Both the position numbers and the translations under genes were made by a program. The notes beneath the pieces are model-generated. The model made no database searches. It was not told where the DNA came from and was given only the letters and a program-made list of their open reading frames with translations. From positions 133,042,941 to 133,106,940 of the forward strand of contig OW804096.1 of assembly GCA_942159475.1 (NCBI GenBank): DNA of 64,000 nt. The letters are read 5' to 3'. Each line of letters starts with the position of its first letter. The first letter of the stretch is position 1. Positions 35,901 to 57,500 of this stretch are shown one piece after another. This DNA comes from Sthenelais limicola. Taxonomy: Eukaryota > Annelida > Polychaeta > Phyllodocida > Sigalionidae.

Positions 35901-38900
35901 TGTGCCTTCTTTGCTGTTGTTTTCTGGCCAGAATTATTGCTTGTTTGTGACTGGATTTCAAGCTGGTGCTTAGCGGGAATTTTGCCTGCTTGAGAGCTGG
36001 AATTCTGCCTGCTTGAGAGCCGAATTTTGCTGCTTGAGAGCCGAAATTCTGCCTGTTTGAGAGCCGAATTTTGCTGCTTGAGAGCTGGAATTCTGCCTGC
36101 TTGAGAGCCGAATTTTGCTGCTTGAGAGCCGGAATTCTGCCTGTTTGAGAGCCGGATTTCCAGCTGACCTAGAGCCAGAATTTTTGCTGACCTAGGGCTG
36201 GAATTATGGCTGGTTTGTAGCTGAATTGATGCCTGGTTTGTATCCTGTTTTCTAGCTGGATTTTCATCTGAATTTTGGTTCATTTCCTGATCAAATTTCT
36301 GGAGTGATTTCTGGCTGGGATAGCAGTGGATATTGGTGATGTGCAGCTGGTTTTTCAGCTGGTTTGTAGCCGGATATGTTGCAGTGTGTTAGCCAACCTT
36401 GCTACTGGTTTGTGGGCGGATTTCTGGTAGTTGAATAGCTGAGTTTCCAGCTGGATTATTAGTAGACTGGATTGGTTTTCCAGATGGTTTTTCTACTGAT
36501 TTCCAGCTGTTTCCCTGCTGTTTTGACTGGAAATGATAAACTAGTATGGCCTGCAATATACAGTAGAATTATCTGGTTTCCTGTGCACATTACTCTGTGT
36601 ATATGGGAGCTGGAGTTGAGGAGTGGAATCTGGTTGCAACTGTCCTGTTTCCAGCTTAGGGAGAGGTACTAAGATTTGGCTTTGCAGTAGGACAACACAT
36701 CCTACATGCATTGAGTTGGTGAAGTGGCAAATCTGTCAAACCTTGCTGGATCTTTGTAAGCAGCAAACATGGGATCTGGTAAGGGGAAAGAACAAGAGCC
36801 TTGAAGGCCCAGCTGTCATGGATAATCTGTCACATACAAATGTAGTTCTTGCCAAAGGTACCCCTACATATGAAAATGTGGACTTGGACATGTTTGAAGC
36901 ATGCCAGACATTGCAAACAATGGCAGAGCAAAGGGTATGGCATTTCTGATAGAGAGACAAAAGCAGGAGTTAAAAGTAGGGAATGAAATGGATATATGCC
37001 AAACCTTCAAACACCAGTGCATGAAATCAACACATTGAATACAGTTATCCAAAGATGCTTCTAAGTCTCTGAAACAGTTGGGACAAGCTTACACTGTACT
37101 AACAGTTGATCAGGCGCTGTTCCGCTGGGCTCCACAGTACAATGAACTTTCTCAAAGCTTTGGGGCCACACATAGACATCAGTGGACTGGAGTCATGGGT
37201 AGAGAGTGGGATTCCAGACAAAATGTCTGCTGAAACCATCCTTTCAGGCAAAGACTATAACCAAGCAATGCCGACCTGCAAGTTAACATACCAAGCAGTC
37301 TGCAGGATACTACTACCTAACTTCATCACCCATCTGTCAGAACAGGGTACCTCTCTAGTCATAGAAATAACAAAAATGCTTCATCCTCAGAAGATCTTAC
37401 CATCCTTCTTTGACTCAAGCATTCAAGATTACCTCTGGCAGTTTGCCAAAGAGAAAGCCAAGGACAATCCAAACTTCCTATACATCTGGCAGTATCTCAA
37501 GATGGTCAGTTCATTACTTTTACTGACAAAAAGCTACAGGGATGGGATGGGGACTGGGATGTTCACCTGGATGTATTCAAGCAAATGGTTCCATTTTTAG
37601 TGGGATATGACCATACCAACTACTCCAAGTGAAGCCCTGCAGTGCAGTGGAGCCATGCAGTGCCTTCAACAGGTGGGCGCGGTCGTACAACTTGCACATT
37701 GCTCAAGCACTATTGCATGTCTATGCCACAGGTGAAAAGGCAATCCTCCTAAATGAGAGTGAACCAAAATGAAAACAGGATGATGCTGATGAGGACAACA
37801 ACTAGTTAACATGGAAGTCTTTGCCTAAACTGAACTGCTGCAAATAAAGGCTTAGCAGCTTCTGAAATTCAGCTGTCACTCATAAGCCCTAGCAGAAGAA
37901 TAATCTCAGTTGGAGTAATTCCAGACAAAAAGCTTTACAGACAAATCAGAACCATTCTATAGTCCAAAAACTTAACTGGCCATTTACTTTGTTGACTTGT
38001 ATAAGGTGGAAAAGCAAGGTAGTTCAAAGGAAGATACAGTCATACTAAAGATGTAATGCAGTGCATTGTAACATCATATTTGCAGCTGGCAGGGCAGTTG
38101 ATCTTCCAAATGTCTTAAACTATGAACTGATGCCTGTACCCCTGTCCCTTGCCAAAGCAAATGGGAGATTAAGGACTGGTGACAAGTCAATTCTGATAGA
38201 CAGCCTCCCAAAGAACATCATCTGTCCACCCTATATCTCTATATACTGTTTCGGATAGGGTGGAGTCACCATCAGTAAAATTCCAAACTTACTTGTTAGG
38301 TTAGAAACTCCCCAGATCTATACTTATATGTGGGGGAAGTAAAGTTTTCAAGACGTCAGTAAGGTCGTTTTTCAAGTCTGACATAGAGGAGAATGGCCAC
38401 CCTTGACTATTGTGATGCAGACAATGATTGAATAATATTGTCTCCGCCATGAACTGAAACTGTATACTGAAACAGATTGTGTAGAATAAGGGCAACGCAT
38501 TCTAAAATAGCCTCTTTTCTGACCCTAACCCCAGTGTACACAATGTTTATGAATTTAAAGTAATTAATTAAGGGAAGTAGTAAAGCTGGGGCTATACAAA
38601 ATAATGAACCAAGGTCAGGTCAGAAATATGATATAAATGTTATTTGAATTACTTAGTAGCAAAATTTCCTTTTTTGTTTATTTTTGGTTGTTATGGTCAG
38701 CATATTTTCATAGCAATTGCAGCACTAGTACATAAGGAGGCTTCCCAGTGAGACCTTCAATTTGAGCTATTAAATGACCATTTCAATGAAGAAATGAGGC
38801 ACAATTCAAGACACAATTTGGTCATTTGCTATTTTGTTTACTTTTGGTTACCATGGTAACCATATTGCTATAACAACCATGGAACTTTGAACATTTGATA

Positions 38901-41900
38901 TATCTCAGTTGGGCATTATATTTGAGCTATCAAATGACTGTAATTAAAGATTCTAGATGTGATTTGGTAATTAGTGATTTTTTCTCTTTTTTTTGGTTGC
39001 TATGGTAACCATATTGCCAAGGCACCTGCACAATTAGTGTAATGTGGTGCATCTCAGTTAGACCTTTAATTTGAGCTATTACACAATGATATTGATGAAT
39101 AAATAAGGATTTTAGACATGATTCTTGGTTTTCCTAATACAGAATGGCGGCCATTTTGTTTTTGGGCTTTTAGAAGGATAAAAACGAATTTTTCAGCTTG
39201 GTAAGATTATTTTTTGAAATGTACACCTAAAAATTGACCTAAAAATGTATCTTACCAAATTTTACTCTAAAATGCCCCTAGAAAGTTTTAAAGCTCATTT
39301 TCATCCTAGTCTATACTTAAAACGTCTATGTTAGAGCTCAGTCACAGACCACCCACCTGCTACCTGCCCAGGGTTGCCTATGGCCTAAAACGCGCACACG
39401 CAGCGGACACGCAGTCTCCAACAGACATACAGAGAGTCGGACAGACGAAAATATTAAAATGTACATTGTCATTGAGTGTCTCTGTGTGTCTGTTGCAGTG
39501 TTGGAGACTGTGACTGTGTGTGCGCGTTTTTAGGCCATAGCCATAGGCAACAAACAACCAGGGAATAGCAAAAGCCAAAACAGTGAATTACAAAAATTCC
39601 CTCTGATAAGAACTAGATATCTGATAAGCTAGACAGTACCGGTATATTACCATCCCTGACTTTCACTTGGACAGTGGAGATGGAAACTCAGTCTAGGGCT
39701 ATAGGTCATATAATATTAATTTGATTTAATTTCCTTCTTGGCCAATTAAGGCTTCGATGGTAGTTAGGACAGTATTGTCGGTACTATGACTCTGAGTTTC
39801 CAGGGCTATAGGTCATATAATATTAATTTGATTTAATTTCCTTCTTGGCTAATTAAGGCTTCGATGGTAGTTAGGACAGTATTGTCGGTACTATGACTAT
39901 GTCAGTATGAGTATAATTATTATAACATGATTGATACAACGAGTACCGTACAGTTTATCTGGACATTCTGATAATATCATGAAAATGTTTTTGGTGGCAA
40001 GGCTGCTGATACTGTTAATAGGTACCTGAGAACCCCAAAGGTGGCTAAGAATTTTTGATTGGTCGTGTTTTGTGCTAGAACTAATGTTATAATAAATAAT
40101 ACATGGAAGAGTAGACTTGTATAATATATTTCTCCCTGCTTCTATCGGGGAAGTTCGGGAAACTGTATCTCGCTGTCTTTATTTGGTTTCGTGACTGATT
40201 CCTTTTTCATACTAAGTAAGTTACCATCTTTTCTCTCGCGCAGGTATACACTGTGAATCAAGAGTCGCGGTATCTTTTGGTGCAGGGAATACCAGCACTT
40301 GGTGCACGAGAAGAGATGATACAACAGTTTGCTCTGTATGGAGCTATTGAAGAGTACAAAATCATCCATGGTTACCCTAGTCCAGATTTCACCGAAGTCA
40401 TGTGGATAAAGTTCGGAAGACTACAAGCTGCACGGTGATTGTCCATGGTTATTTCCTTGTGAATGCATAATTAAGTGGAATTCATTCGAGTTCGACATTC
40501 CTTATTTCCCTTATTTCGTAATTTTCAGATCTAGAAATCTATCTTCTTTGTATATTTTGAACTAGGCGTAAAACCGTCCAAGTAGTTAATCAGGAGGTCT
40601 GTACATATCCTTTGGTTTAACCGATATATATTATTGATATATTTCTTACTCCATTAATTTTACACAAATTAATTCCCTACAATGCGGATGTATGGTCAAA
40701 GGCTATTAATAAGCATTGGACATATAATAAATTATCTTTCATGTAACTTTTTTTTTCAGAATGGCTCGGAGAAAAATGGACGACCAGAGTTTCTACGGTG
40801 GAGTGTTACATGTCTGCTATGCGCCTGAGTACGAAACTTTAGACGACACCAGAGCTAAACTAGCTGATCGGAGGAAATCCATTTCTATTCGTATAAAAAA
40901 AATTGGTACGTGACGTCTTTCTTGATAGAAATTAGACTCAAAAGTCATGATCAATTCGTTCGCTCCAATCGAAAATTCCCCGTGATAAACGTGACTGTCC
41001 CGATTTCTCATATAAATAGAATAGAAATGTAGAGCAAAGTAAATAGCCTGCTAATGGGTCTAAATTCTTTGTTTCAAAAAATTCATTCCTTGTAGATTTC
41101 GTCATATTGTATCACAATTATTTGTTCTTTTTTCAGAGCAAGAATCACAAATCTCAGAGCCCGTAAAAGCGTCTCAGGCCAGCAGTCAGGAATGGAGTTA
41201 TAGAAACCCAAGTGAAGAAAAGACTTCATCCAGAGGCGGACAAAGAATACCTCATTCTTACCAACAATTTCCATCGAACTCTAGCCAGTCATCACATACT
41301 AAACCTCTGACCCATCCTCCATCATCCACAAATTCTGCTATCCCAGCACAAGAACATGTCCAACAACTTAAATCAAACATCGAAGCTGGAGAAAACCCAA
41401 GGGAGATCTTTCCTAGTCTTCCCCTTCCCCCCACTTCATCCACATCAAACAATCAATCCAAGTATCGCGATTATCGTGGTAGTGAACCAAATATGGAACC
41501 CACAGAGCAATTTGTTAATGTTAACGGTCGAGAGGAGCGATTTGTTTCTGACTACAAAGCTTCGAAAATAAGCAAACCCAAGTTTATACCGAGACAAGTG
41601 CAGAAAAGGGGAGCTGTTAGCAAACTGTTGACGTCCAAAATCTCACGGGGTACGCGAGGAGATGCTGATCCAATTCCCACCGAAGCTAACAAAGGTGACA
41701 CAAAAGAGGGAACTACGGCAGTTGTTAAGGAGAAAGTTAAGGACCGAATTAACGAGCGTCTCCGCGAGGAAGCTTTCATTCTGCGTGACGTGAAAGGGCC
41801 AGTGCTTCCTGCCGACGAAGAAGAGAGGAGGGTGACGTACAAGCTTACCGAAACAGGGAACGAGTCCTACGATAGCACTGTTGCAGAAATCAGAAAGCGT

Positions 41901-42554
41901 GTCAGAGAAGTAACTATAATGTTGCGATATTTGTCTTAGTGGTTCAATGAATAGCATGTCCTGAATATTTTCCTTAGTAGAAACATTAATCGCTCTTCAA
42001 TATTCCTAGAATATGAGCGTCATGTATAATGGTATACCTTGTTTGTATGAACTGTTATTCCTAGGATATGAGCGTCATGTATAATGGTATACCTTGTTTG
42101 TATGAACTGTTTAGAATTTAGAATTCAAGTTAAAGATCTTCTCATAGGATCTTTGCTTCTTGGCTCTATATATAATAGAAGTTTATTTTTCGAATTAAAG
42201 TAGTTCGCTAGACTTAATTGATTCAATGTCTTCCCTTGTTGGATCAATGCACTGGAAGACCTGTACTGAATCATATAACTCCCTCGAATTCTGTGACTGA
42301 ACGCATCTCCCTTTTGCCATAAATCTGGCAGATAAAAGACTTTTATAAATGGGCTCTTGCACCATGGGAAATACTGGAGTTCTTTGACCAACGCCATGTT
42401 TCATTTTTCTTAATATTGATATACATCATTGAGTTATGTTTCATACTTTTACGTTCTTTCATTTCAGTTCGCATCGATAGCTCCTCCACCACAACTCATT
42501 CGAAAGAAGAGGAAAAAAGATAAGCCACCAGAGTCGGGAACAGAAAATAAATAA
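32972..42554 (+). CDS. RBM48: RBM48, minor-spliceosome RNA-binding protein
   Basis: Five exons, 32972-33067, 40244-40434, 40760-40905, 41137-41909 and 42468-42554, join in frame to give 430 residues. Residues 11-32 (RREVCTTRARYREGRDLKAV) match the RBM48 N-terminal signature. An RRM spans about 40-118 (RYLLVQGIPALG, FALYGAIEEYKII, FTEVMWIKF, MDDQSFYGGVLHVCYAPEYE). A low-complexity Ser/Pro/Gln linker, a stretch with FVSDYKASKISKPKFIPR and a basic C-terminus (IRKKRKKDK) follow. RBM48 with ARMC7 acts in splicing of U12-type introns in plants and mammals; that role is taken from the family. Intron 1 is 7.2 kb and holds a large transposon relic on the same strand. An AATAAA at 42899-42904 is a likely poly(A) signal. 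Confidence 0.95.
34253..35010 (+). pseudogene. Relic transposon coding region A (ADN...LDGKDT motif)
   Basis: Open patches in more than one frame. At 34666-34734 the frame reads FSADNRDTLDASLDGKDTC. I recall a conserved ADNxDxNxxTLDGxxTFHGMG motif in a family of uncharacterised proteins repeated in cnidarian, mollusc and echinoderm genomes, and this fits it with decay. A longer open patch (34253-34567) includes DVILVLGSTLDCNVEAQIRE. Stops and frame changes show it is not functional. The family's superfamily is not known to me. Confidence 0.5.
35640..36460. repeat. Minisatellite inside the transposon relic
   Basis: A unit of about 33-36 bp built from GCTTGAGAGCCGAATTTTGC and GCTTGAGAGCCGGAATTCTG variants repeats across 35970-36160. 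It is flanked by looser TTTCCAGCTGGATTT-type repetition from 35640 to 36460. The long open frame on the - strand here is a by-product of the repeat. Confidence 0.8.
37040..37790 (+). pseudogene. Relic transposon coding region B (STMNFLKALG...WVESG motif)
   Basis: The frame from 37106 reads LHSTMNFLKALGPHIDISGL then ESWVESGIPDKMSAETILSG and KDYNQAMPTCKLTYQAVC. Just upstream, in another frame, lies YTVLTVDQALF. Both fit a motif order I recall from the same repeated family (TxDQxLF, GGFHxxMNFLxxIG, SGLxxxWVESG, GKxYNxAMRxHKL). A frameshift separates the two parts, and multiple stops follow 37600. Confidence 0.55.
39695..39901. repeat. Tandem duplication, 107-bp unit
   Basis: The block starting AGGGCTATAGGTCATATAAT at 39695 is repeated at 39802 with almost no change (one visible substitution, GGCCAATT versus GGCTAATT). 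It lies in RBM48 intron 1, outside the transposon. Confidence 0.9.
42002..42111. repeat. Tandem duplication, 55-bp unit
   Basis: ATTCCTAGAATATGAGCGTC and the following bases at 42002 recur at 42057 with one early substitution. It lies in RBM48 intron 4. Confidence 0.85.
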
Positions 42555-45383
42555 CGTTGCAGTAAATACATTTTGTGAGTTTGTATCATGAGTTATATTC
42601 CCCTTGTAACCGTTAAATATTATATGGTGTTACGCAATAGGATTTATATATATTAACATACATGGAACATTACGATGGAGAATCATAAATGCATACATAA
42701 GTTAAGAGCCAAAACTAAATTTGTATGTACCCTTAAGAGCAGTTGTCCCTCTTTCGACGGGAAGAGGAAATAGTTTGGGACGAGTCCCAATGCACACCAG
42801 CTTTTTAGTATTATCAAACCTTTCGAAGATTTTGAACGGTTGGTAGGAGTAATTTTTCTGGCTGGAAACACTTAATACCAAATGACCATCATTTAAAGAA
42901 TAAACTACACACCAAATAGAAAGCAGAAATTTTATTTGATAGACAAATGAATCACCCCTGTAGATGGATAAACCCCATGTCTGGCTGCGTTTGGCTTTAA
43001 CTTGCATGGACTAGCTATACTAGATAAAGACGGTAGATTCATGGTCCCAGATGCTGGGATTTCTTACCTAGTTTTTGCCCCATTAGAGTGGAACACACAT
43101 GTCACTGCGAAATTATTTTCCCTTTAAACGTGACTTTCGTCTTTGAATAATTTGTTTTGCTAGAAATCCTTTACCTGAAAACGCCTAGATAACAGAATGA
43201 GCGAATATTTGTTCCGAGGTCTACCCTTCTTTACGGATCGAAATATATGTATAATTGGGTCACATTTTAGAGGGATGATATAGGTTTACATGCAAATCTT
43301 CCATCGTGGAATAAGCATGAATAAATATATAATACTCGACTTTTCTTTGGATAGGAATGTGAGCAAAGGAAAGGAATTGGAATATAATTAAAATAGAACA
43401 CACTTATATGAAGCATCTTCAGTTGTCACCAAGCAAGGCATTTTATCGGCTTAACCTTCGAGGCATACATCGTAATGAAGAGTGTTCTTGCTCATCCAGA
43501 TTAGGATAACCTGGAGTACTACCAGTATATTTTGAACTCTAAAACGGCCATCTTGGATTGATTATCCATTAGGAAATTGTTAAATCAAACGTTCCAAATA
43601 AAACGAGTGTCTTGGGAATCTTTCAAGAATTTTGTTTGAGGGGGAACTGGGATCGATTCAATTTTATCAATGGTATTGGACAGCACTTGCCAGGAGTTTG
43701 TGCGACTGTCTATTATACCATACACAGGTGAAAAGAAGAGTACCAGGGTATTGAGAAATTATCACCGAAAAAGCTGGCATATGCAAAGGATTTAACGGGT
43801 AAAAATAGCATCTGAATTGCATTACTCTAGATTACGACAGCGATTCTATACGATTTTCTCCCAGCAATTATCATTTTGCTTCAGATTTACTACCAATTTC
43901 CATGATCATTGAGCTACATGCAGAGCTATTGATGTTAAATGTAGGTGGGAATTTCGGGGGGAAATATAGCCATGGGTCTGCAGTCCATTCCAAATATCTT
44001 TTCGTAAATGAGAACAAATTTCATAAGTCTGGTTCGTATAAACAAATTGATAAAAAATAGAGGTATTACATAGAAAGTCCTTGAAAATTCGATACTAACC
44101 GATAAAACGGTGGGGGTAAATCTGAGAAGGAAAGAGAAACTAGAAGAAAAGCAAGAGGACTACGGGGAAGGCAGAGAAACTTGTCACTAGCTCACATGCA
44201 AAAATCAGACCCAGATTTTATTGAAATCAGGTATACACAGGTATTTGGCCCCTATTAGACAAGTTGCACATGGGAAAACGGGGCTATTAGAATTCATCTT
44301 CATTAATATTATCTATAACTGAAACATGCAGAGAAATGCTATTTCTTGATTAACTTGGCATAATTGCTGCGTTTGTTCAATGATCCGTATTTACGCTTAT
44401 TTATAGTACTCAAGGTTTTGTTTCCTTTCTCGATATTGTTCATGTTGACAGATATAGAAATCACAACACACTACACATATACAAAACAATTGCATTTTTC
44501 CAAGAAACCTATTCAGCACTTTGTAATCAGTCTGATGTTTGGTAGAGATTTCAAGTACTTGAAGCCCTAAACAGGAGAGTTGTGTAGAGTCAGAGAAGGA
44601 GGCAGCATTAACAACGATTTGGTTCGTATTGCAGCCGCTCAAACGTGGAGATGGAAGGATGGAGAGCAGGAAACGGGTCAGGGTGCATGGCTCGCATGGA
44701 GGTAGAATAAGAGGGAGAGGAAGCTTGGGGGAAATTCTTCGGTATTGGTTCACTTATCATAAAATAAAAGGGCACCGATCTAATGTTGATTAGCATATTT
44801 TAAAGATTTCAATCATGTGCAAATTGCAAGGAGCTATAATTCATTAGATCACAAATAAGTTAACTTATCAATAATCATTTGCGGGAAATTGGATATACAT
44901 TCATATTCAGCGAAATGGGGATAGTTCAGCTGGGTTGATTGGATACACGATGATCGTTTAGCATGTAACTTTATAATATCAGTGAGTTGTTTTTTTACAT
45001 TCTGGTTGGAACCTGGGGGCCAGACTCATCCGAGACTAAATAATTTTTACAACTGGAACTAAACGGCCTGTATTTTGCCCCCTTTTAGGTCTCAGTTAGC
45101 TCAGACACTAATTGCAGCGACCATGCACCTGACTAGTGATTCAATTCAATCTAAACATAGACATGCTCGCTTGCTCTCCTTCCCACCATCCTTTTACAGT
45201 AGTGTATAATCTTTCGGTCGCCCGGGTAACCCCTAATATTGGAGCCAACGGCTGTCCCTCTCTCTCCATCACATATGACGTCATCTATTGGTTGCTATGT
45301 GACGTGGCGGCGGCAGGTTTGTCAGGCCGCATGGTGCGTGTAGCCTGGTTACACTATGGTATAAGTTCTAGGTGCAGCTCTCA
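42555..45383. other. Intergenic interval between convergent RBM48 and NMT
   Basis: Holds the RBM48 3' UTR with AATAAA at 42899-42904, and the NMT 3' UTR on the other strand. No additional gene is supported. Short open frames on both strands lack signals. Confidence 0.5.
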
Positions 45384-54249
<8,866 letters not shown>

Positions 54250-54542
54250 GCTGGAAAATCGCGGAGCAGAAAAACGGCGCTGCGGAATGAAACTTGGGGA
54301 AAATATCTACTAAAACGATCGAAAATATTTGAATAATATCCTATATGACTCAAATATATTTAAACAATGAGGAAACTGTATTAAGAATGAAGATAAGCTT
54401 ACTCTTTAATTTGTCGAAAAATAATTTTCTGCGGCGTTACAATTACATCGCCGACTTTACTTCACTTCCGGCCATCCATAGCAACACTCAAACTTACTTT
54501 TTCCCTGGAGGACCGCTTGAATCGGATAATCGAACAAGAACA
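54250..54542. promoter_or_regulatory. Bidirectional NMT/calaxin promoter with ETS and X-box half-site
   Basis: Only 293 bp separate the two start codons. ACTTCCGG (54464-54471) is an ETS motif and runs into GGCCATCC. CCATAGCAAC (54476-54485) contains AGCAAC, one half of the RFX X-box (GTNRCC-N0-3-RGYAAC). The other half is only weakly matched. RFX factors drive ciliary genes such as calaxin in animals. Confidence 0.5.
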
Positions 54543-57500
54543 ATGGCTCGCCAAAATCTTTCCCAGACTGCAGAAGCTCTAGTCAGGAAGGTCCACTGTA
54601 AGTTACGTTAACCTGTACTGTATGTCTTTGTTGTTATTTAGTAAAATGGGCATGTATTCTCGTCTTATTTTTGTTGTTTACCAACAAATGACTTGTACGT
54701 ACCTGTAGCCTGTGTAGGCCTATAAATCATGCAATATAATCGCCTGTAGTTGTAGGGTCGGATTGTAGTTGTAATGCGTGTCTATGAAGCTGTATTTGGC
54801 ATCATACCAGGTCGCGTTAGCCTGGGCTAGACGGCCTATAATAGTATAAGACTATATAATAGGGCTAATAGCCTAAATAGGTGATTGAAACTGAAAGTAC
54901 TTTTATAATTATTCATCCTTGAGTACTTTTTAGGCTATATAGAGACATGTAGACATTTTTTTTTTTTTACTGGAGAATATGATTATATTTAATATGACAT
55001 ACATGTCCTTCAGTTCCACTATTGAAATATATTTTTTTCCTAAGAGTAAAATAACTATAGGTGTTTAGCTGCCTCCAATATTGGCAAAAATAACTTAAGC
55101 GAATTAATTAAATTAATTAACTTTTAACGCCCTACCGCGTGGGGGGAAAATTATCGTCAATAGATAATACCATAATTCGTAATACTGGGGATGTTTCTCT
55201 CTGTCTCCAACAGTTGACAAGACCGAATGTGAATCTTTACTGATGCACTATAGAAATGCATGTGAAAAGAAAATGGATCGCACCCGCTTTCGTATGGTTC
55301 TTCACAACAGCTTCAACATTACAGATGACATCATCATGGACAGGGGTATGTTAAAAATTTGAACATGGTTTAGTGCACAGAACTACAATACTAGAGTGCA
55401 CAGAACTACAATACTATAGTGCTAGTTCTGTGATTTAGTTAGAGCCAATATCATAGGTAGGCATATAGCCTAGCACATTCCTGGCTATAGAAAGGCAACT
55501 ATAAGTTTATTAATATTAGCGAAGTGTATCATTAGTTTATCATTATTAAATTATAGTACATGAGCACATTTTCTTTGCCTATATGTGCATGCAATTTTGA
55601 TTTATGTTTATCTCCTACCCTTATCCAGTTAAATGATGAAAACAAATATTGACAAGCAACATTTACTTGCAGTTTTCAAGGCATTCGACACAGATAATGA
55701 TGGCATGATAAGTCAAGAAGAATGGGTGAAAGGAATGTCAATCTTTCTGAGGGGAACAAGAGAGGAGAGTATCAAATGTAAGTTCAAGATCTTTTATTTG
55801 TGGATTTGCGTTTCAATACCAGAGTATAGCAAGGTGTCATTGTCAATTAAGGCTCTTTAATGCATTGTCATTCAGTTAATCTTTATTTAACCCTCATTTG
55901 ATTCATATTTGATATGTTTGACAGTCTGCTTTGAGGTGTACGACATGAATGGAGATAATTTCATAACAAGGGAGGAAATGTTCCACCTTTTAAAGCCAGC
56001 AGTCGTGAAGGTAATTATACATAACAATAATCTCTATTTTTTTTCTTTCTGGAATGCACCGGTTACGAAATTCTTAAGATATTTTATAAGTCTTAGTATA
56101 ACCAGTACTATCATAATAGTCGAGATATTCTGAGATATTCTTTTTATATATTCTGAGCGTTTAAGTTAAAATGTAAGTAATAAGATTTAGGAGGAATTTT
56201 GCTATTTCTAGAACAAGTCCGTTTAAAGTCTGTCAAAAATCTAGTGTGAAAATAAATTGCCAATTCACCGTTTAGTTGTCATGGTATTCTAAGAAATTCA
56301 AGATAAGCGGCGCTATGAAAAAAAATGAGCAACCAGGATCCTTGTCGAGGAAGGTGTCTAAACAATTCCTATTCGTAATTGTTCAGATTTTCATGATATA
56401 AGATATCCCAAAAGCACTAATGTGCTGGAACCGCTTTTGGGGAAAAATCTTTAGAGATTTCACTCTTTGATATATGTTAAACTTCTATCATATAAGATGT
56501 TGGGAGGGGATCTGCCAACCGGTTGAAATTCAATTTTACTATGCTGTGACTTGTGTTGAGTAAGAGAAGTATGGGGTGGAGTTTTGCACTTTTTTATTTG
56601 GACTTTTACTGGTCGACGTTTCGGGCCTTTCGGTCCTTCTTCAGGGCCAGTCCAGTTATGGCTGAGCCAGTCGGATCTGGGCTTATATACACTGGCAAAG
56701 CATTATGGGATGTTGTTACAGGTAGAGCTAGGGGCTTAGTTACAGGATTTGTTTGTAGTACTTTTTTCTATTTTTAAGTTTCAAGCTTAGTCTAGTAATT
56801 TAGACAACAACCCGGATAAATTTGATTCATATGATTTTTAGTTGCCATAATTAAATAAAAGTGTACAGGTTTAAATTGTTATTCACTCATTTGAATAAAA
56901 AAATGTCTCTGCTTAGGGTCCGGAGTATTTTACTCGATGTTGTGAGTTCTGGTACTTAATAAGAGAGATGTTATATTAAGCAATAATGATTCAGTTTGTT
57001 TTGGTCTTATCTGGATACGTCAGTAGTTTGTGCAGAGGAATAAGGTGGAATCATTCCCTCAGTTCGTCTTCATAGAGTCTCGTTAGGATGGTGAAGTCTA
57101 CAGCTAGATCCGAGTCAACTGTATTCAACAGTTGGGTGATTGCTTCTAGGAAACGTTTCGGGGCTTTATACAGTGATGGGTGCAACGTTAGTTGTCTCTT
57201 CTCATCACCGTTGGTCTTGGTAGGTGTCTCCTTGGTAGCTGTCTTGGGATGGATGTTTGTGTCTGTAGGTGCCTCATCTAGGCACGGAGTTCCTTTGGAT
57301 GTGGGTGAGGTGTTTGAAGAGGAACAGGTGGAGGTATTGGTGTTACTAGTACTATGGCTGCTGCCTGAGCTGCTTGAGTTGGATGTACTCAGACTTAGTT
57401 CCGAGTTCGTCGTGCTGGTGGGTGGGCTGGTGGGGCTGGTGTCGTAGCCTACAAGGTTTTTGATGGGCACATCTGTATGTGAAGCACTGTGGTCTGATTT

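Larger units (their letters stand above)
33206..39313 (+). mobile_element. 6.1-kb DNA transposon relic with long terminal inverted repeats
   Basis: Both ends carry the same sequence in opposite orientation. TTTAAAACTTTCTAGGGGCA at the left (about 33238) recurs inverted near 39258-39292. The match continues through a TTTGGTAAG segment, AATGGCGGCCATTTTG and TCTAAAATC..TTATTTATTCATCAATATC for roughly 340 bp (left 33206-33545, right about 38960-39313). Further inside, each end has diverged copies of a unit of about 130 bp with TTACCATGGCAACC and ATAGCTCAAATTAAAGG. The outermost shared bases are TAGACT. TAC flanks both ends, and TTAA lies at 33186 and 39317, so the target-site duplication is unresolved. 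Relic coding motifs are on the + strand inside. It sits wholly in RBM48 intron 1. Confidence 0.85.

Noticed and set aside
35819..36283. 154-codon frame on the - strand (Gln/Ser/Lys-rich)
   Set aside because: Produced by the minisatellite unit, whose length keeps frame; no independent coding evidence.
36472..36949. Open frames inside the transposon relic
   Set aside because: Short, overlapping frames without the recalled family motifs; at most further decayed element sequence.
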